Below, one piece after another: positions 33,342-42,551 of a stretch of DNA of 51,990 bases. The stretch lies in the NCBI RefSeq assembly GCF_018882405.1, contig NZ_JACVOO010000015.1, forward strand, positions 1 through 51,990, written 5' to 3'. Position numbers and translations under genes: made by a program. Under the pieces are notes generated by a model. The model was not told where the DNA came from and searched no databases. It saw only the letters and a program-made list of their open reading frames with translations. Origin of the DNA: Polynucleobacter sp. 31A-FELB. Its GTDB lineage: Bacteria; Pseudomonadota; Gammaproteobacteria; Burkholderiales; Burkholderiaceae. The first letter of the stretch is position 1; each line of letters starts with the position of its first letter.

Positions 33342-34607
33342 ATGAATCGCTTAACGTCTGCCTCAATCCTGACTTTCTGCATCCTGTTCGCAGGCGGGGT
33401 TAGTGCGCAAGCTCAAAAGCCACTTACGCTCAATGAGTTGATTGGGATTGCATTGGAATCGAGCCCCCAAGTATTAGCCGCGCGAGATCAATCGAAGGCA
33501 GTCAAAGGCCAGCTCTCTTCAGCCCGCGCAATTCCAAATCCTGAGTTTGAATTAAATACTGGGCAACAACGTTCGGTATCGGGGCCATTAACTACGGGCA
33601 ATGTGTCATCGTGGTCAGTAACACAACCTCTGGACATGCCATATACCCGTTATCCAAGAGTGAATGCTGCCGAGGCTAATGTCCGGGCCGCGGATGCAGC
33701 GCGCATTGCTTTCGAGATTGAAATGATTTCAAGAGTGCAGCAGCGTTTTTATGAATTAATGCGTCGTGATGCGGAATTAAAAGCTGCTGAAGAAGATTTG
33801 GGGTTAACGAAGCAAATTCGTGATCGTATGCAAATTCGGTATGACGTTGGCGAGACTGCTCGATTTGAATTAATTCGCGCGCAAACTGAGTTCCTAAATG
33901 CACAAATTAATACGGAATCTAGCAAGCTTAGGGTTGAGCAGGCCAAGGGGCAACTCAGACAGGTGGTCGGGCATAACTTGCCAGCTGACTATGAAGTGGT
34001 TTCTCAAACCTTCAAGATAGAGCCGTTACCCCCTTTACCAACCTTGCTCAGTGAGTTGCACTCGCAGAGTCCTGAGTTACAAAGGGCAAAAGCAGAGGTT
34101 GAAGCGACTGAATCTAGGCTCAGTTTTGAGCAGAACTCCCGCTTACCAAAGCTATCCATCAAGGCGCAGCAATATAACGACCCCAACTTCACTGACCGCC
34201 TCTATGGCTTAGTGGTGAGCATTCCTATTTGGGACTTTAAGGGTGGCCAGATTGCAGAGGCGGAAGCCAATGCATCTAAAGCCAAGAATCAATTCAATGC
34301 ACAAAGCCAGAGCCTAGAGCAGCAGTTAGAGACGGCTTATAAGTTATATCAAATGACTAGCTATCAGGTAAAAATATTGGATCAGGAAGTTGTTCAGCTG
34401 GCTTCGAGCGCAAGACGGATTGCGGAAGTTTCTTATCGTTATGGTGAGCGGGGCATGCTCGAGTATTTAGATGCGCAAAGAACATTTAGAGTGGCTCGTA
34501 ATGACTTAATTAAAGCGCGGTTTGATTTGGCTTCGGTTGTCACAGAGATTCAGCGTTTAAGGGCAACTCCAGAGTGGATTGCAAAAATTGAGAGTGGAAA
34601 GCAATGA
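33342..34607 (+). CDS. TolC-family outer-membrane efflux protein of an RND metal pump
   Basis: A 421-residue protein from the ATG at 33342, which gives a clean signal peptide (MNRLTSASILTFCILFAGGVSAQAQ). ATG at 33312 is an alternative, and still earlier in-frame starts would lie in the riboswitch region. It has two OEP repeats with long coiled-coil segments (e.g. ELMRRDAELKAAEEDLGLTKQIRDRMQIRYDVGETARFELIRAQTEF) and the usual YRYGERGMLEYLDAQRTFRVARNDL near the end. It is the CzcC/CusC type, forming the outer-membrane channel for the adaptor and pump encoded next (4-bp overlap with the adaptor gene). Confidence 0.85.
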   Translation: MNRLTSASILTFCILFAGGVSAQAQKPLTLNELIGIALESSPQVLAARDQSKAVKGQLSSARAIPNPEFELNTGQQRSVSGPLTTGNVSSWSVTQPLDMPYTRYPRVNAAEANVRAADAARIAFEIEMISRVQQRFYELMRRDAELKAAEEDLGLTKQIRDRMQIRYDVGETARFELIRAQTEFLNAQINTESSKLRVEQAKGQLRQVVGHNLPADYEVVSQTFKIEPLPPLPTLLSELHSQSPELQRAKAEVEATESRLSFEQNSRLPKLSIKAQQYNDPNFTDRLYGLVVSIPIWDFKGGQIAEAEANASKAKNQFNAQSQSLEQQLETAYKLYQMTSYQVKILDQEVVQLASSARRIAEVSYRYGERGMLEYLDAQRTFRVARNDLIKARFDLASVVTEIQRLRATPEWIAKIESGKQ

Positions 34608-35950
34608 AGCAAGAATTCACGGTAATGATGGATAAATTAAAGGGTTTTTACTCCCGCTATATGGCGATTGCAAAAGTCTATGCGCGTGAGTGGATTGCCC
34701 TCGTTATTAAAACCCAAAATGATTTATATGTGCTTACCCATGAGTGGTTTAGCACTCATTTACCTCGTGTGGCTCATCAGTACGATAAGAGTCCGCAGTG
34801 GACGCAGAAAGGTCTTTTCTACTTTCCTTGGTTTTGTTTATTTCTGATCATCCTAAATTATTTCAACGTATTTGATCGCAGTCCGGCCATCAAGTCTGTG
34901 CAAGATCCTAACGTGGTGATCGTCAACAGTGATCTGCGAAATATGATTACAGATGGACGGATCTCTACTGGGTCTTTTGTAGAGGAGCTACGAGCCTCTG
35001 GCCGCATTGATTTCAATGAATTATTTTTGTCTCGTATTGGTGCGAACGTCACGGGTCGTGTTTCCGATATCTTGGCAATCCCAGGACAGGTTGTAAAGCA
35101 GGGTGATATTTTGGCGAAGATCACTTCTACTGAATTGACTCAATCCCAACTGTCTTACTTAAAAGCAAAGAGTGCTAGCCAGTTAGCAGATCAAGCTGCT
35201 AATCGCGCCAGAATTTTGTACAAAGAAGATGTGATTGCTTTGGCTGAGCTCCAAAAGCGAGAGGCTGAGGCGAGCAGTGCAAAAGCAGAATATCGGGCAG
35301 CGAATGATCAATTACGCGTTCAGGGTATGGATCAGCCCAGCATTGATCGTTTAGCAAAATCAGGGGTCATTGAATCCACCAACAATGTAATTGCCACCAT
35401 CCCTGGTGAAATTGTGGAGCGTAAGATTAATAAGGGTCAAGTGGTTCAGCCTGCTGATGCCTTATTTACTGTTGCGGACCTGGGCTCACTGTGGGCTGTT
35501 TCAGAAATCCCCGAGAGCAATGCTTATTTGATTCACAAGGGTCAAAAAGTAAATCTGATTATTCCTGCCTTAAGGAATGCCGAGATTGAAGGTGTAGTTG
35601 CGCACGTAGACTCTATCGTTAATCCGCAAACTCGTACGGTAGTAGTCAGAATGGAAGTGCCCAACAAAGAGGGTCTAATTAAACCTGGCATGTTAGCAAC
35701 CATGATGATTGAAAGTCAGCCTACAGAACGCTTATTAGTGCCAGCTAGCGCAGTTATTCGTGAAGACAATCATGATCACGTTTTCATCCGTGAGGATGAC
35801 GACACCTATCGCATGGTTACCGTTAAATTGGGCCCAGAGGGTAAAGGGTATCGCCCTGTTGTCTCCGGCCTTAAAGATGGCCAAGAAATTGCTATTAATG
35901 GTGCTTTCCATTTAAATACTGAACGCAAGCGACAATTGAGTGGCGGCTAG
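34604..35950 (+). CDS. RND efflux periplasmic adaptor with N-terminal cytoplasmic extension
   Basis: A 448-residue CusB/CzcB-type membrane-fusion protein. Barrel-sandwich and hairpin segments are GRVSDILAIPGQVVKQGDILAKI (~150-170), a coiled coil (~175-245) and GEIVERKINKGQVVQPADALFTVADL. A beta-barrel follows, then LVPASAVIREDNHDHVFIREDDDTYRMVTVKLG. Unusually, residues 1-69 come before the only membrane segment (~70-88). This makes a basic, amphipathic cytoplasmic tail instead of a short signal peptide or lipoprotein signal. It lacks an evident N-terminal His/Met-rich metal-binding region. Overlaps the outer-membrane factor gene by 4 bp; the pump follows after 5 bp. Confidence 0.88.
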   Translation: MKQEFTVMMDKLKGFYSRYMAIAKVYAREWIALVIKTQNDLYVLTHEWFSTHLPRVAHQYDKSPQWTQKGLFYFPWFCLFLIILNYFNVFDRSPAIKSVQDPNVVIVNSDLRNMITDGRISTGSFVEELRASGRIDFNELFLSRIGANVTGRVSDILAIPGQVVKQGDILAKITSTELTQSQLSYLKAKSASQLADQAANRARILYKEDVIALAELQKREAEASSAKAEYRAANDQLRVQGMDQPSIDRLAKSGVIESTNNVIATIPGEIVERKINKGQVVQPADALFTVADLGSLWAVSEIPESNAYLIHKGQKVNLIIPALRNAEIEGVVAHVDSIVNPQTRTVVVRMEVPNKEGLIKPGMLATMMIESQPTERLLVPASAVIREDNHDHVFIREDDDTYRMVTVKLGPEGKGYRPVVSGLKDGQEIAINGAFHLNTERKRQLSGG

Positions 35951-35955
35951 TCAAG

Positions 35956-38900
35956 ATGATTGAAAAAATTGTTCGTCTCTCGCTGCAACAACGCTTATTG
36001 GTTGTCATCATTGCGTTGGTGTTGTTCGTTGCAGGTTTACTAGCCACAAAACGACTATCAGTAGATGCGTTTCCAGATGTCACAAACGTACAGATTCAGA
36101 TTGCAGCAGAGGCACCAGGCCGCTCGCCTGAAGAGGTAGAGCGTTTCGTTACGGTGCCAATTGAGTTGGGCATGACTGGTTTGCCTGGCTTGACTGAAAT
36201 GCGCTCACTGAATCGTAATGGCCTATCAGTCATCACCCTGGTATTTACAGAAAAGACCGACCTCTACTTTGCTAGGCAGCTCGTTACCGAGCGTTTGATC
36301 GAGGTCGCTTCCGCTATGCCAGTGGGAATTACTCCTGTTATGGCGCCTCCATCAACGGGCTTAGGCGAAATCTACCAGTACACACTTGATCATCCCTCTG
36401 ATGGCGATAGGCAGTTAACGGTCGAAGAGCTTGAAGAGCGTCGCACCATTCAAGATTGGGTTGTTCGTCCAATGTTGCGTTCCATCCCTGGTGTTGCTGA
36501 GATCAATACGCAAGGTGGATACGCACGCGAATACCAGGTTTTGGTAAACCCAGAAAGATTGCGTCACTATCAATTAGGTCTTCGCGACATTTACGAAGCC
36601 CTAGCTAGAAATAATGCGAATTCTGGAGGTGGGCAGCTACCTACCTATGCAGAGCGCTACCTTATTCGCGGCGTGGGTCTAGTTACTAAACCCGAGGATA
36701 TTGGAAAGATTATTCTCAAAGAAGTAAAAGGCATTCCGGTCTACGTTAGAAATGTGGCTGAGGTAACTATCGGTAGCGAAATCCGGCAGGGTGCAGCCAT
36801 TAAAAATGGTTACACCGAAAGTGTTGCTGGCATTATTCAGATGATTCGTGGCGGCAATGCCCGGGAAGTAGTCAATCGGATCAAACTCAAGGTTGCCGAG
36901 ATTAACGAAGGCAAGTTATTGCCTGACGGTCTGCAGATTGTTCCTTTTTACGATCGTACGGACTTGGTAAATGCTGCGATGTTCAATGTGGCCAAGGTAT
37001 TAATTGAAGGCGTCATTCTCGTTGTCATCCTACTGTTTTTATTCCTAGGTGATGTTCGCTCTTCACTCATTGTGGTGGCAACCTTAATCCTGACGCCCTT
37101 ACTGACATTCTTAGTGATGAACCGTTACGGCATCTCTGCCAACCTGATGTCGCTTGGCGGCCTTGCCATTGCGATTGGCATCATGGTGGATGGATCGGTA
37201 GTGGTGGTAGAAAACACCTTCGCCAAGTTAGGCGAAAGACTCAAAACAGGTGAATCTAAGATTCGTATTATTTTAGAGGCCGCCACTGAGGTGGGTACGC
37301 CCGTACTGTTTGGTGTTGGCATCATTATTTTGGTTTTCATGCCCTTACTCTCTTTAGAGGGTATGGAAGGAAAAATGTTTGCGCCAATGGCTATTACTAT
37401 CGCCATTGCACTCACTATTTCACTGATCCTTTCATTTACTTTATCTCCAGTTCTTTGCTCTTACATCTTGAAGGGCGGAAGTGAAGATGACACCAAAATT
37501 GTGGCTCGTTTACGCGCGCCATATGAGCGTTGGTTGCATTGGTGTCTTGCTAATCCAAAGTTAGTTGTTAAAAGATCTTTAATAGGATTAGCAGCTAGTA
37601 TTGTTGGATTTACCTTGCTTGGAAAAGCATTTATTCCAGTGATGCAAGAAGGTTCTATTACCCCAGTGATTGTGCGAGCTCCAAATATCTCTTTGGATGA
37701 ATCCATAAAGTTGGAGTTTGAGGCCATTAAACGCATCATGACTATTTCAGATGTGAAGATGGCGGTATCTCGTCTAGGTAAGGGTGAGTCTCCCGCGGAT
37801 CCAGGTCAGCCAAATGAATCAGATCCAATCGTAACGCTCAAGCCTATAGGTGATCGCAAGTTTAGTCAGGAGGAGATTGCCCAGCAGATCCGTGACAAGT
37901 TAAAAACTTTACCGGGGATTGAGCTCTCCATTTCTCAGCCAATTGCCGCTCGTGTTGATGAGATGGTTTCTGGAGTGCGTTCGCAGGTAGCCATCAAGAT
38001 TTTTGGAGATGACTTAGTAGTTTTGCAAAAGCTGGGTAGCCAGATTAGTCAGATTTTGACCAAAATGAAGGGTAGCAATGACTTGCGTATAGAGCAAGCC
38101 TCAGGACAAAATTATTTAAATATCAATATCAATCGTGATGCAATCGCGCGCTATGGCATTAATGTTTCTGATGTGAATGAAGTTATTGAAACAGCGATTG
38201 GTGGCAAACAGGCTAGTACGATCTACGAGGGTGAGAGACGTTTTCCCTTAGTGCTTCGTTATCCTGGGCCGTATAGGGATAATGTTGATGCAATTAGTAA
38301 CATTATTTTGCATTCTCCAGATGGAGCTCAGGTGTTAATGCGCGACCTGGCGGATATTTCCCTCGTAGATGGTCCAGCGCAGATTTCTAGAGAATCTGGC
38401 AAGCGCCGTCTTGTGGTCGGTGTGAACGTCGATGGTCGAGATCTGGGGGGATTCGTTCAGGAGGCGCAAGAGCTTATTGCCAAAGAGGTTGAGCTTCCTC
38501 AGGGTTATTCTTTGCAGTGGGGTGGTCAGTTTGAAAATATGGAACGTGCGATGGCGCGCTTGATGATCATCATTCCAATCACAATTTTAGCGATCTATTT
38601 CTTGCTCTTCATGCTCTTTAAGTCGCTGCGCTTAGCTGGACTCATTATTTTGGTTTTGCCATTTGCTTCGATTGGTGGCGTATTTGGTTTGTTTATATCT
38701 GGAGAGTATTTATCTGTGCCAGCTGCTGTTGGATTCATTAATCTCTGGGGTATCGCGGTTCTTAATGGTGTGGTGTTGATCTCATTCATTAAGCAATTGC
38801 GTGAAGATGGCTACTCCATGGAAGATGCTTTGCTACATGGCTGCGGCCACCGCTTCAGGCCAGTCATGATGACCGCCTCAGTGGCGATGTTGGCTCTAGT

Positions 38901-39051
38901 CCCGATGCTTTTTTCTGGTGGACCTGGTTCTGAGGTAACTCGCCCATTGGCGGCTGTAGTAATCTCGGGACTAATAACCTCAACCGCATTAACATTACTA
39001 GTATTGCCCGTCTTATATAGATGGTTTGAAGATAAAGAGGTGGAAGCATGA
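35956..39051 (+). CDS. Heavy-metal RND efflux pump (CzcA/CusA superfamily, HME)
   Basis: A 1031-residue inner-membrane proton-driven pump with the 1+6+5 helix pattern and two periplasmic loops. The helix-4 signature is GLAIAIGIMVDGSVVVVEN (~402-420; D412, E419). The first Asp of the CzcA-type DFG motif is Ala here. The pore segment VIVRAPNISLDESIKLEFEAI lacks the Met-Pro of CusA, so Cu(I)/Ag(I) specificity is not supported. RSPEEVERFVTVPIELGMTGLPGLTEMRSLNRNGLSVITLVF is typical of the family. The riboswitch in the operon leader points to Mn2+, which is not an established substrate of HME pumps; Co/Zn/Ni/Cd remain alternatives. The stop overlaps the PII-like gene by 4 bp. Confidence 0.9.
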   Translation: MIEKIVRLSLQQRLLVVIIALVLFVAGLLATKRLSVDAFPDVTNVQIQIAAEAPGRSPEEVERFVTVPIELGMTGLPGLTEMRSLNRNGLSVITLVFTEKTDLYFARQLVTERLIEVASAMPVGITPVMAPPSTGLGEIYQYTLDHPSDGDRQLTVEELEERRTIQDWVVRPMLRSIPGVAEINTQGGYAREYQVLVNPERLRHYQLGLRDIYEALARNNANSGGGQLPTYAERYLIRGVGLVTKPEDIGKIILKEVKGIPVYVRNVAEVTIGSEIRQGAAIKNGYTESVAGIIQMIRGGNAREVVNRIKLKVAEINEGKLLPDGLQIVPFYDRTDLVNAAMFNVAKVLIEGVILVVILLFLFLGDVRSSLIVVATLILTPLLTFLVMNRYGISANLMSLGGLAIAIGIMVDGSVVVVENTFAKLGERLKTGESKIRIILEAATEVGTPVLFGVGIIILVFMPLLSLEGMEGKMFAPMAITIAIALTISLILSFTLSPVLCSYILKGGSEDDTKIVARLRAPYERWLHWCLANPKLVVKRSLIGLAASIVGFTLLGKAFIPVMQEGSITPVIVRAPNISLDESIKLEFEAIKRIMTISDVKMAVSRLGKGESPADPGQPNESDPIVTLKPIGDRKFSQEEIAQQIRDKLKTLPGIELSISQPIAARVDEMVSGVRSQVAIKIFGDDLVVLQKLGSQISQILTKMKGSNDLRIEQASGQNYLNININRDAIARYGINVSDVNEVIETAIGGKQASTIYEGERRFPLVLRYPGPYRDNVDAISNIILHSPDGAQVLMRDLADISLVDGPAQISRESGKRRLVVGVNVDGRDLGGFVQEAQELIAKEVELPQGYSLQWGGQFENMERAMARLMIIIPITILAIYFLLFMLFKSLRLAGLIILVLPFASIGGVFGLFISGEYLSVPAAVGFINLWGIAVLNGVVLISFIKQLREDGYSMEDALLHGCGHRFRPVMMTASVAMLALVPMLFSGGPGSEVTRPLAAVVISGLITSTALTLLVLPVLYRWFEDKEVEA

Positions 39052-39371
39052 TGGAAGTGAAGGCAGTTATTCGCCCAAATAAATTAGCTGCCCTCAGAAC
39101 GGCGCTCCTAGAGACCCCAGGTTTCCCGGGGATGACGGTAACTAAAGTTGAGGGATGTAGCGCACCCAATCGCACTGGTAAGTTCAATATCAAAGATGAA
39201 CTTACGGACTACTCTGCGAAAGTGAAGGTTGAAATTGTTTGCAATGATGAGGTCGCACAGGTTTTCATGGACCGGATTGTGACTATTTGTCAAACAGGTC
39301 AAATAGGGGATGGTGTAGTTTGGTGTACTGAGGTTCCCAAGGCCTTCTTTATTGCAAAGTCTACTCCATAA
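39048..39371 (+). CDS. PII-like protein linked to metal RND efflux
   Basis: A 107-residue small ferredoxin-fold protein of the GlnB superfamily. It starts MEVKAVIRPNKLAALRTALLETPGFPGMTVTKVEG and ends QTGQIGDGVVWCTEVPKAFFI, as in PII. The T-loop region (CSAPNRTGKFNIKDELTDYSA) is short and lacks the uridylylated Tyr of GlnB. Such PII-like proteins are known next to Cus/Czc-type pumps in proteobacteria (PII-NG group) and may sense metals or nucleotides to tune the pump. Two further Cys (C67 and C81 or nearby) are present. Translationally coupled to the pump gene. Confidence 0.85.
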   Translation: MMEVKAVIRPNKLAALRTALLETPGFPGMTVTKVEGCSAPNRTGKFNIKDELTDYSAKVKVEIVCNDEVAQVFMDRIVTICQTGQIGDGVVWCTEVPKAFFIAKSTP

Positions 39372-39483
39372 ACGAGTATAAATTCAGCATATTTGAATAA
39401 TCTGCCAAGCATCACAAAACAGCAGAAATTGTTAGAATGTACAGTGCCCAATAGAGGGTAAGTGCATCTAACAAGGATTGAAT

Positions 39484-42381
39484 ATGGGTGGTATTTCTCA
39501 GTGGGAGCAGCTCAACGTTGAGCTCACAGCAGCTCTTGGAAGCTCTGTTCATTTCGATACGGCTCATCAGGCTGTATACGCTTCCGAGGCATCTAACTAT
39601 CGCCAAATTCCGATTGGGGTTGTTACCCCAAAAAATACCGAAGAATTTGTAAAGGGTATCGAGATCTGTCATCGCAATAAGGCTCCTGTGCTGATGCGTG
39701 GCGCTGGTACCTCTATGAATGGCCAGACAGTGAATAACGCTGTGGTGTTCGATATCTCCAAGTACTGCAACCATATCCTCGAATTAGATCCGGTTGCTGG
39801 TAATGCAGTTGTTGAGCCGGGCGTCATTTGTGACTCCTTGCGCGATGCTGCTGAATTACATGGCCTAACTTTTGCTCCAGATCCTTCTACTCATAGCCGC
39901 TGCACTTTAGGCGGGATGGTTGCTAATAATTCCTGTGGTGCTCATTCGGTGATGGCGGGTAAGACGCTTGAGAATACCGAGGCTTTAGAAATTCTGACTT
40001 ACGATGGCGAACGCTTCTGGGTTGGCCCAACATCCGATCATGAGTTGCAAGAAATTATTGCTGCTGGTGGACGCAAGGGTCAGATCTACCAAGACCTGCT
40101 TACCTTGCGTGATCGCTATGCCGATCTAATTCGTGCGCGCTTCCCCAATATTAAGCGCCGCGTTTCTGGATATAACTTAGATCAACTCCTGCCTGAGAAC
40201 GGTTTTAACGTTGCGCGCGCATTGGTTGGCACCGAAGGTACTTGCGCACTTACGTTGGCTGCCAAGGTGAGATTGGTAAAGAGCCCTGCTAAGCGTGTGG
40301 TTTTGGTATTGGGTTTCGATGACATCTATTTAGCCGGTGATGCTGTACCCGAATATCAATCCTTTAACCCTATTGCGATCGAAGGCTTAGATTACAAAAT
40401 TATTCGTGGCTTGCAAGAGCGTAATTTAGCTAAAGCTGAAATTGATTTACTTCCCCCTGGAAATGCTTGGGTAGTTGTGGAATTTGGTGGTGACACACTT
40501 GAGGGTGCAATAGCTCAGGCTGAGAAAGCTCAAGAGTACTTCAAGTCCCGAACCAAGGGGCCTCGCCCATCTACATGGCTCGAGTCTGATCCATTGGTGC
40601 AAAAGCGTGTTTGGTCTATTCGTGAGAATGGTGCATCTGCCACCCATCTGTCTATTGACCCGAATTCTCCTGACCCAGTAGTGGGCTGGGAAGATGCCGC
40701 GGTCGATCCGGCACGTTTGGGTGAGTATCTACGTTCCTTTCAGGCGCTGGTCGATTCTTACGAGTATGAGACCTCGCTCTACGGACACTTTGGCGATGGA
40801 TGTATTCATGCACGCATTACCTTTAACTTGCGTTCTGCAGAGGGCGTGGCCAAATTTAGATCCTTTATTCGAGATGCTGCGACTTTAGTTGTTGCGTTTG
40901 GTGGTTCGCTGACTGGCGAACATGGTGATGGCCAAGCTAGGGCAGAATTTCTCCCTATTATGTTTGGCGAAGAGTTAATGGGTGCGATGCATGAGTTCAA
41001 GCGCATCTGGGATCCACAGAACAAACTCAATCCTGGCAAAGTAGTGCATCCCTATCGCGTAGATGAAAACCTCCGCATGGGCCCAGAATACAAAGTCGTC
41101 AACATCAAGACACGGCTGAATTTCTTGAGCCAAGAGGGAAATGGATTCCAGAGGGCGGTTGAGCGTTGCGTTGGCATGGGTAAGTGCCGTAGTGAAAAAA
41201 TCGGCACCATGTGCCCAAGCTATCGCGCTACTAAAGAAGAGCGCTTCTCTACTCGTGGACGCTCACGACTCTTTTGGGAAATGCTCCAAGGCGAGGTGAT
41301 TAAAGATGGCTGGGAAAGCGAAGAGCTTAAAGATGCTCTCGATACCTGCCTCTCCTGTAAAGGTTGTAAGTCGGATTGTCCTGCGCACGTGGATATGGCT
41401 TCCTATAAGGCGGAGTTCTTATCTCATTATCACGAGACTAATAGTAGGCCACGTCAGGCCCTCACTATGGGGCGGATTGGTGATTGGGCCCCGCTTGCAA
41501 GTAAGCTCTCTTGGCTTATTAATGGAATTATGCAAACCCCAGGCATATCTAGTTTTGCAAAATGGGTTGGGGGCGTAGCGCAAGAGCGTAGCTTGCCTAA
41601 GTTTGCAAACCAATCCTTCAGAAAGCAATTTCAGAAATCCAAGAGCGCAAGTGTTGGGCAGAAGAAAGTGATCCTCTGGGTAGATACTTTCTGCGAGCAT
41701 TTTCATCCTGAGGTCGCTAATGCGGCAGTAGAAGTTCTGGCTCATGCAGGCTTTGAGGCAACCCTGCCAAAGACTCCGCTATGCTGTGGCCGTCCTTTAT
41801 ATGACTTTGGTTACTTGGATCTTGCTAAGCAAAAACTAGAGAAGATTCTAGATGCTATTGGAGATGAAATTAATTCAGATCCAAATTCACCAATCGCAGT
41901 AGTGGGCCTTGAGCCTGGCTGCATGTCAGTCTTCAAGGATGAGTTGTTAAAGTTTTTCCCTCATGATCCAAGAGCTCAACTCTTGGCTGCGAACACTTAT
42001 TTGCTTGGGGATTTCTTGCACGAGAAGGGCTACACGCCGCCGCCTCTAGACTGCAATATCTTGGTTCACTCTCATTGTCACCAGAAGTCTCTCTTTGGCA
42101 CCAAGGGGGATGTAGCGCTCCTGGCTGCTTTGGGCGCTAAAGCGAATTACATTGATAGTGGCTGCTGCGGTATGGCTGGTTCATTTGGATTTAATCCTGA
42201 GCATGTGGAAATATCTAAAGCAGTTGGAGAATTGGTATTGCTTCCAGCCATCCGCGCTGCTGATCAAGAAACGATCATTCTTACCAATGGCTTTAGCTGC
42301 CGAGAGCAGATCGAACAAGAAACAGGTCGCAAGGTTAAGCATTTGGCAGAGCTTTTACAGATGGCACATCAAGCAAAGTAA
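39484..42381 (+). CDS. FAD-linked 2-hydroxyacid dehydrogenase with Fe-S domain (D-lactate dehydrogenase-like)
   Basis: A 965-residue fusion from the ATG at 39484 (AAGGA 6 nt upstream). Residues ~40-270 are a PCMH-type FAD-binding domain (PVLMRGAGTSMNGQ, STHSRCTLGGMVANNSCGAHS), followed by an FAD-oxidase C-terminal domain (YGHFGDGCIHARI, GGSLTGEHGDGQ, WDPQNKLNPGKV). Two 4Fe-4S motifs follow (C562 in CVGMGKC...C and C622 in CLSCKGCKSDC), then two CCG domains (LCCGRPLYDFG, SGCCGMAGSFG). This GlpC-like fusion oxidises D-lactate, glycolate or 2-hydroxyglutarate and feeds quinone. The substrate is not certain. Single gene with a strong terminator. Confidence 0.88.
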   Translation: MGGISQWEQLNVELTAALGSSVHFDTAHQAVYASEASNYRQIPIGVVTPKNTEEFVKGIEICHRNKAPVLMRGAGTSMNGQTVNNAVVFDISKYCNHILELDPVAGNAVVEPGVICDSLRDAAELHGLTFAPDPSTHSRCTLGGMVANNSCGAHSVMAGKTLENTEALEILTYDGERFWVGPTSDHELQEIIAAGGRKGQIYQDLLTLRDRYADLIRARFPNIKRRVSGYNLDQLLPENGFNVARALVGTEGTCALTLAAKVRLVKSPAKRVVLVLGFDDIYLAGDAVPEYQSFNPIAIEGLDYKIIRGLQERNLAKAEIDLLPPGNAWVVVEFGGDTLEGAIAQAEKAQEYFKSRTKGPRPSTWLESDPLVQKRVWSIRENGASATHLSIDPNSPDPVVGWEDAAVDPARLGEYLRSFQALVDSYEYETSLYGHFGDGCIHARITFNLRSAEGVAKFRSFIRDAATLVVAFGGSLTGEHGDGQARAEFLPIMFGEELMGAMHEFKRIWDPQNKLNPGKVVHPYRVDENLRMGPEYKVVNIKTRLNFLSQEGNGFQRAVERCVGMGKCRSEKIGTMCPSYRATKEERFSTRGRSRLFWEMLQGEVIKDGWESEELKDALDTCLSCKGCKSDCPAHVDMASYKAEFLSHYHETNSRPRQALTMGRIGDWAPLASKLSWLINGIMQTPGISSFAKWVGGVAQERSLPKFANQSFRKQFQKSKSASVGQKKVILWVDTFCEHFHPEVANAAVEVLAHAGFEATLPKTPLCCGRPLYDFGYLDLAKQKLEKILDAIGDEINSDPNSPIAVVGLEPGCMSVFKDELLKFFPHDPRAQLLAANTYLLGDFLHEKGYTPPPLDCNILVHSHCHQKSLFGTKGDVALLAALGAKANYIDSGCCGMAGSFGFNPEHVEISKAVGELVLLPAIRAADQETIILTNGFSCREQIEQETGRKVKHLAELLQMAHQAK

Positions 42382-42398
42382 CAAATTTACTATTTAAG

Positions 42399-42440
42399 AT
42401 AAAGAATCCTCCGAGAGCCTATTCGGAGGATTCTTTATTT
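42399..42440 (+). terminator. Terminator after the FAD/Fe-S dehydrogenase gene
   Basis: ATAAAGAATCCTCCGA and TCGGAGGATTCTTTAT form a perfect 16-bp stem with an 8-nt loop, followed by TT. Confidence 0.9.
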
Positions 42441-42551
42441 GTACCCCCTAATTAAACGTATTGGCAATATGGGAATCTAGATATTGGGTATGTTGCTCTA
42501 CCTAAGGCGTAATATGTACTTTAGTTAATTACATCACTTTCTGGAGCGCCT

